Assembly: GCA_963556695.1 (NCBI GenBank)
Contig: CAUWAG010000007.1
Span: 2,666,001 to 2,730,000 of the forward strand
Length of the DNA: 64,000 bases
Origin: Anthostomella pinea
Lineage: Eukaryota > Ascomycota > Sordariomycetes > Xylariales > Xylariaceae
Direction of reading: 5' to 3'
The position numbers and the translations under genes are program-made. Every line of letters begins with the position of its first letter. The stretch's first letter is position 1. The notes under the pieces were generated by a model. The model saw only the letters and a list, made by a program, of their open reading frames with translations. It was not told the origin of the DNA and did no database searches. Shown here one piece after another: positions 58,885-64,000 of this stretch.

Positions 58885-61109
58885 CTTGTCACGGTCTGTG
58901 CAGATGATCTATTTCAATGGTGTCGCGTCGGTATATCGATCGCTGTACTGTAATCAGAGAGCTCGACGATGCTGTACTCCCTCTGCTGTTAGCATCAGGC
59001 GCTTCCTCAGACGGCCGAAATCGCAGTTGATTGTTGATTGCGGGAGGGCCCAAAGGTAAGAACAAATTGAAGCGTGTGGGCAAGTCGCATTGACCAAGAA
59101 AGTGATAGCACGAACAGCTATGGTCTAACCCTGCGACACGTCACGAAGGGGGGTGATGGGCTCGAATTGAGCGTCGGTAGACTGACCTGTCAAAACGTGT
59201 CTCCCCTTTTCTTTCCGTTATTTCCCTGAAATCAAGCTGCTAATGAGCGCCGCTTTGCCGGGTACAGCAGATACAACTCGCACTTGGCAAGACAGTCGTC
59301 GCGAGGCTTCTCAGAGCCCAATTGAACCAGATGAAAGAACAAAAATCGTCAGTCGGCTTTCCACGACGCGATCCTCTCAATATCCGATCCTCGGTTGTGG
59401 AGTTGAGGGAGGAAACACCGAGGGTCAAGAGTCAAGATAGCTCTCCGGGAGGGAAATGGAAAATTGTAGGGATAGACTGAAACGGTGAAGCGGTGCCACT
59501 TAAAGCACTCGGGCTAGGCCGTGTCTGGAATTACAGGGAAGCTCCTCGGTGGGGATCAGCTATCACAGGGTCCTCGACAGGGGCCTGGGTAGCACGGATC
59601 ACTGAATCAGTGATAGCTTGGCCTCTACTCCTGTCGTTGGTCCGTGTGTCTGTCTAGTAGCTGGAGGTCCGGCGGACTATTGGACATCGGACGTCCATGA
59701 TCGGACGGTACTTCATTTAATTAGGTGCGTGCTTTTAAAGAGGCTGTACAGTAGTGTGATGGTGATTCTCATTCTCGTGTGTTCATTGACAGTATACAGT
59801 CACATAAGTATCAGTATCGAAGGATTCGTGAAGCCTGTGGTATCGACTAGGTTGCTGCCCGTAGTCATCTTCATGATGACGCCCTGCAGTCCCGGTCAGC
59901 ATCCCGGTGTATCAAACGTCAAGCTGCAGGTGGCGTTTGCGAACGATTTCGATGTCCGAGGTCTTACATGTATCCTGTTTACCTAGGTAGGTTTTAAGCG
60001 CGTAAAGTATTACGGGCAGAACAGCCAGCTACATCTTTACCGACAGCGCTTACACGAAGCATCGATTTCCCAGCCATCAGAACCACATGTGAACGAAGCT
60101 GTAGGTTCCCCGTGGTAATTCTTCCATTGTACCAACTCATAATTCCCAAGTAAGCAAAAGAGTCAAGAAGTTATCAGGCCCGGTAAGAACTGCCACCGTA
60201 CATAAAGAGCCAGCCCATCCGAAATTCAAACTCACCAAGAACCTCTCTGCAACAAGCCGCTTGGCCTGCAGGCACCGAAGAACCCACTCGGGCTGCTGCA
60301 TGCTGCGCTCTAATCATTCCTAACTCGCACCGACATGTGAAGTATGTTGAGCTGTCTTACCTGCCTACGTAAGCGTTTGCAACAGCAGCAATGTCACCTC
60401 CCGCAAGTCCCATACATATCGACGTAACTAACCCCAGACATGCATTGGAGCCCAGCTCTGCCAACGGACCGCTGCCCAGAGAAAGCCAGAGAAAACGGGT
60501 CATTTGGGGAGAGACTGCCATATGCCGCATAGACGGTGAGTGAGGTACGGGACTGGCTGATGTGGCAGCGTGCCGTTGGAGGCAACACTTGGAGGTCGGG
60601 TTGCAGGTGTAAACCACATGACTTGGCAGATTAGATTAGACATCTAGAATCCAGCAACGTCATGTGTCATCTCAATCGTTCAGATGTGCAGTTGCAAGGA
60701 CCACTTCACCAGTAGTTCAACAAGATCATCGAGGGCGAGATGTGAGGTGAAAGTGGAAAGCTGGTACACTGAACCCACATAAGTCTCCCTACACCACCCG
60801 TCCAGCAAACAACGGTATATGTATCGAACCGGAATAAGTACCATGGAATAAGCATTAAGAATGGCGTATCAAACCAGAGCTGCTTATTCCTGTATGCTTA
60901 TTCCAAAGGTATTTCGAAATTTCAAAGGGTGATCTGGAAAATATCATTAACATGTCGCGCACGCAAACTTATGAGGGCTGAGTGTAGCATATATTCATTG
61001 GGGTAAAGAACCCAACTCCCTAAACTCCAAACTGATAGTACAAGTACTGATGGGTATCTAAAGCAGCGCTCCGTGAAACGTAGAATCATAACCTTTGCCG
61101 AATTCCATC
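58885..61109. other. Gene-free interval of about 2.2 kb
   Basis: Starts with the promoter of the coiled-coil gene and ends at the 3' side of the 852-aa gene. Frames up to 122 codons (59618-59986 +, 60357-60617 -) show no motif or splice support. An inverted repeat at 60831-60904 is listed separately. Confidence 0.5.
60831..60904. repeat. Imperfect inverted repeat, 24-bp arms
   Basis: Arms at 60831-60854 and 60881-60904 match at 19 of 24 positions when one is reverse-complemented. Each arm itself contains GGAATAAG twice, and the inner 10 bp (GGAATAAGCA/TGCTTATTCC) pair perfectly across a 26-nt loop. It lies about 200 bp beyond the stop of the minus-strand 852-aa gene. Confidence 0.85.
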
Positions 61110-63668
61110 TCAACGGCGACGGGAAATCCTGTGGCTGTGCATTATCCTACGCACCTCCGCACCTCTACTCTCAGCAGACGTGTCCGGCTCTACGGCTTCG
61201 AGCATCATTCCCAGTTGCTGCGCTGCCATGTCCTCTACGTCTTTTGCAGTCTTGTCGAGCTGCCAGCAAATATTGTCCATATCTGGCAAGTTGGGGCATG
61301 ACCTCTGTATTTGCCTGAAGAGGTACAACTTCTGTTCAAATGACCATTCAGACAGCCCGGGCGAAGGGCGTGGGCTAGGAGATGCTGGTAAGACGCGTGG
61401 GGTTGAGTCTTGCAATGACCCAAGCGGATAATGGATGCCCCGCATGGACATTAGTGATCTCGTTTTTCGTTCTTCGATGTCCCTTCTTCGAGCTTCCGCC
61501 TCGAGCTTCCGTTCAAGCTTGATTTCTTCTTGCCTCTTCAAGCTCCAACAGCGATCTTCCCTTTCTCTAGTGATGCGGCGTTCCTCCCTCCAGAGCTCAT
61601 CGGGCGCATTGGATATAACCTTTCGCAGATCTTCGATAAGTGGTTCGAGCTCTTCGCGTGCTTCGTTTGTTTCGCGCCACGAGTTCTGCTTGGACTTGTT
61701 CTTGGGTCTCTTTTTGAGTGGACGTCGCTTCAACTCAACCAGCAATGGCCGATACAGGTTCCTAATCCAGCCAACAGCCCTTCTAAGACACTCGGTGGTG
61801 GCGGCTGTAAACGACATATCAAACCAGTTGCGACCACCCAGGCTCCAAGCTTGTACGAGAATGTGAATCATCATTGGTATGACGAGTTGCACAAGCTCTG
61901 TAGCCATTGACTTGCGCTTCTCAGCGTCACAATTCAGCGGCGACTTGTTCTGAACCATGCTTGCAAGCCGTTGCTCACGAATGTTATCCACTGCGAGCTT
62001 AATCTCTGAAAAATAGTGAGACAGTAGATCGGCGTGGTCATGCAGAAATTCGTTCTGTTCTGCAATATGAGGAGCTTTGGGGGCAGCCGAGTACAGTCTC
62101 TCGAGCTTTGATAGGAGTTGGAGTATAGTTTTAGCCGGTTTGGTCTTTGCGTCGTCGTCGAAACTGAGAGGTCGCCATTGCCATCCACCTTTGAACCCAG
62201 TCCAGGCGGTATTTCTCATCAGCTTACACATCTCCCTAAGTGGTTCCTGATCGAGGTGTATGGCGATGAGGTCGTCAGCAGCCGGGCCTGTGAAGATCTC
62301 AGCTTCTTTGTTGTTGGGACGATGCATGGTTCTGAAACGCTGAACATCCGCCCCAAAGCTTTCCTCGGCGGACAGCTCAATATCGGCGTAACTTTCGTCG
62401 CCCGTCTCGATATCATCCATTTCCTCCACGCCAGTATCATCAAACTGGCTCCCCTCATCATCGGCGTTCCTTTCCACATTTTGGTTTGAGCCTTGATTCG
62501 AGCCTTGGTCTGAATTTCGGTTCAAATGATCCTCTGCGTCCTCTTGATCATCTCCATGTTGGCTGCGATCTTGCTGGTTGTCCGTCGTATGGAGGACATC
62601 CTCCTCATCCACGCTTGCTCCGGCCTCGACACCTGATACAGTGGCCAGTTGTGGCCCTGGGCTTTCTCCTGGCGCCCGCCGCTTCTCGTTTTGGCGCGTT
62701 CGTGACCGCGTACCCTCCAAAGAGTCAGTAACGGCATGTTCCTCTGGCCGCTGTGGTTGTTCTGGCGGTTGTGGTATGTCCCACACATCTACTCCATCCT
62801 GATCATAGCCGCTACCTGTTTTCGGCCCTAGGATTGTGTGATTGTGTGACTGTTGGTCAAAGGTTAACTGTACTCGATCGCTTCCTGACTCTGATTGGAC
62901 ATCGTCCTCCTCGTCCACCATATCCTTTACGAAAAGGGATGACTCGGGGGAAATAGGTGGTTCGCGTTCATGAGCAGCTTCTTCGGCCAAACCACTGAGC
63001 AATGCATTGTTTTGCTGCCAATCGAACTGTCCCACGCCGTTCGCTAGGTCTGGGATCGGTGTTTCGGCGACTGTACCACGATCGCCCTGTTGTGGTATCT
63101 CGTCTTGGTTCTCGGGCTGGATCCTAGCCTCTGCCTCATCCTCGTCTTCCGGGTTCAGCTCGCCCAGCAGTTGATGGGTTGGAGTTTCAGGCGTTTCGTC
63201 TTTCCAGCGGGTCTTGTCGTCAAGTGGTTGATGTAGTGCAGCGTTCAGTCTGTTAATCAGGCCTGCAGGTACTTCATCTCCGGTAGTCGAGCCTGATGCG
63301 CTCCCGCCACCAGAGGTTGTGTCCGTGGCAACCAGGGCGGCGTGAGTAGAGACTGTAGAGACCGGTGTCGGGTAAGGGCGCGCTCCTCGTGGGTTTCCCC
63401 AACTATCCCGAACCTTTCGCTTCTTAAGAGGGCCGGGATAGAAAATGAGGTCGGGAGTTGCGGAAGGTCGCTTCAAGCTTGATTGATAGCTGGTTGTATC
63501 CACTGGCGGCAAGAATTGAGCGGACGGGCGTTTCGATGGCGACCTGCTCGCGGCTTTGGCGGGAATACCCTCTTCATCCTCGCTGGAACTCTCGGAATCG
63601 GACTGGTTGTCGTGGAGATGGGTGAGCTCGTTGCCTGGACCTCGAGGCCCACTTCGAGTGTGCGCCAT
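61110..63668 (-). CDS. 852-aa acidic protein, unknown, with possible SANT-like tail
   Basis: Single open frame. Residues 1 to about 120 are Ser/Pro-rich with a basic KKRKV-type segment (GPLKKRKVRDSW) that could be a nuclear localisation signal. About 150-470 is strongly acidic and Gln/Asn-rich, including NQGSNQGSNQ repeats. From about 480 it becomes structured: DLIAIHLDQEPLREMCKLM, then GGWQWRPLSFDDDAKT, helices around PMMIHILVQAWSLGGRNWFD, and a Lys/Arg-rich helical stretch of charged coiled coil (about 670-740). The last 90 residues include WSFEQKLYLFRQIQRSC and spaced Trp/Leu like a Myb/SANT helix set. I do not recognise the family. A nuclear chromatin-associated protein is a reasonable inference, no more. 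Unpredicted stop-free introns are possible. Confidence 0.8.
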   Translation of the reverse strand: MAHTRSGPRGPGNELTHLHDNQSDSESSSEDEEGIPAKAASRSPSKRPSAQFLPPVDTTSYQSSLKRPSATPDLIFYPGPLKKRKVRDSWGNPRGARPYPTPVSTVSTHAALVATDTTSGGGSASGSTTGDEVPAGLINRLNAALHQPLDDKTRWKDETPETPTHQLLGELNPEDEDEAEARIQPENQDEIPQQGDRGTVAETPIPDLANGVGQFDWQQNNALLSGLAEEAAHEREPPISPESSLFVKDMVDEEDDVQSESGSDRVQLTFDQQSHNHTILGPKTGSGYDQDGVDVWDIPQPPEQPQRPEEHAVTDSLEGTRSRTRQNEKRRAPGESPGPQLATVSGVEAGASVDEEDVLHTTDNQQDRSQHGDDQEDAEDHLNRNSDQGSNQGSNQNVERNADDEGSQFDDTGVEEMDDIETGDESYADIELSAEESFGADVQRFRTMHRPNNKEAEIFTGPAADDLIAIHLDQEPLREMCKLMRNTAWTGFKGGWQWRPLSFDDDAKTKPAKTILQLLSKLERLYSAAPKAPHIAEQNEFLHDHADLLSHYFSEIKLAVDNIREQRLASMVQNKSPLNCDAEKRKSMATELVQLVIPMMIHILVQAWSLGGRNWFDMSFTAATTECLRRAVGWIRNLYRPLLVELKRRPLKKRPKNKSKQNSWRETNEAREELEPLIEDLRKVISNAPDELWREERRITREREDRCWSLKRQEEIKLERKLEAEARRRDIEERKTRSLMSMRGIHYPLGSLQDSTPRVLPASPSPRPSPGLSEWSFEQKLYLFRQIQRSCPNLPDMDNICWQLDKTAKDVEDMAAQQLGMMLEAVEPDTSAESRGAEVRRIMHSHRISRRR

Positions 63669-64000
63669 GACGGATCTCTAATCTTTGGAAGCTGGCAGTT
63701 GGAGATCGGGGCAACACCAATTGAGGGAGGGGAGGAATGCAGCGGGATTGCAGGTATCAGTCAAGACACAGAGACCGAGGTGATTCTCGGTTGAGTCAAC
63801 ACCAAAGACACGACTCGCTAGGACTCGAGAATAGCGGGATTGATGAACCCTTCCATTTCATCAAGCTCATAGCTACTCCCTAACGGGATCATCGTGTCTA
63901 CCTTATCAGCCTTATCTAGCAAGGGCAGCTGCAGGGGTCCGACTCCACGCTAGAGACTTTTGGATGAAACCCCGAAGGAAGGTGCAAGCTACTGGCTCGT
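63669..64000. other. Upstream region of the 852-aa gene
   Basis: Promoter side of the minus-strand gene up to the window edge. Nothing else is seen. Confidence 0.55.

Noticed and set aside
60357..60617. 86-codon minus frame with a Gly/Ala/Leu-rich end
   Set aside because: Too short and featureless to support as a membrane protein.

Overview
The window reads as nuclear DNA of a filamentous ascomycete (Pezizomycotina). Genes are split by short introns, mostly 47-80 bp, with GT..AG ends and CTRAY-type branch sites. Intergenic spacers run from several hundred bp to a few kb, both strands are used, and there are no operons. Gene content (Rad4/XPC, Trm8, Mdm1, an Srp2-like SR protein, a secreted tyrosinase, a pisatin-demethylase-type P450, an RTA1-like remnant) fits Pezizomycotina; a dothideomycete is possible but only a guess. 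Exon models below were built by hand from splice signals and reading-frame continuity; there is no transcript evidence.

Layout. 0.3-1.4 kb: WBP2-like GRAM protein (-). 4.3-6.8 kb: GBD/FH3-type protein without FH2 (-), divergent from trm8 (+, 7.5-8.4 kb). 9.1-12.8 kb: mdm1-like sorting nexin (+). 13.9-15.6 kb: SR splicing factor (+) with a 6-nt micro-exon. 16.4-17.5 kb: GST with a mitochondrial-looking leader (+). 18.5 kb: 77-aa protein. 18.7-24.0 kb: a coding desert holding a broken retropepsin-like fragment. 24.0-25.2 kb: DapA-family aldolase (+). 27.4-29.7 kb: secreted tyrosinase (+), convergent with an alpha/beta hydrolase (-, 30-31 kb). 32.3-33.7 kb: unknown gene with an apparent frameshift (+). 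35.5 kb: Cys-rich 83-aa protein. 36.4-39.0 kb: rad4 (+). 39.9-44.7 kb: intronless ABCA transporter (+). 45.6-46.1 kb: Asp/Lys-rich secreted protein. 46.3-47.1 kb: RTA1-like pseudogene (-). 47.8-49.4 kb: FAD-linked oxidase (+). 51.3-53.3 kb: P450 (+). 54.8-58.9 kb: giant coiled-coil protein (-). 61.1-63.7 kb: 852-aa unknown acidic protein (-).

Roughly 0-17 kb, 32-39 kb and 54-64 kb are housekeeping-like (tRNA modification, ER-vacuole contacts, splicing, DNA repair, scaffolds). Roughly 18-31 kb and 44.7-54 kb look accessory: decayed elements, secreted and oxidative enzymes and a transporter pseudogene. I found no CRISPR array, rRNA or confident tRNA, and no clearly new multi-gene system. The most useful leads are the micro-exon, the stop-free 57-bp intron beside the tyrosinase CuB site, the two broken genes, and several unrecognised proteins.
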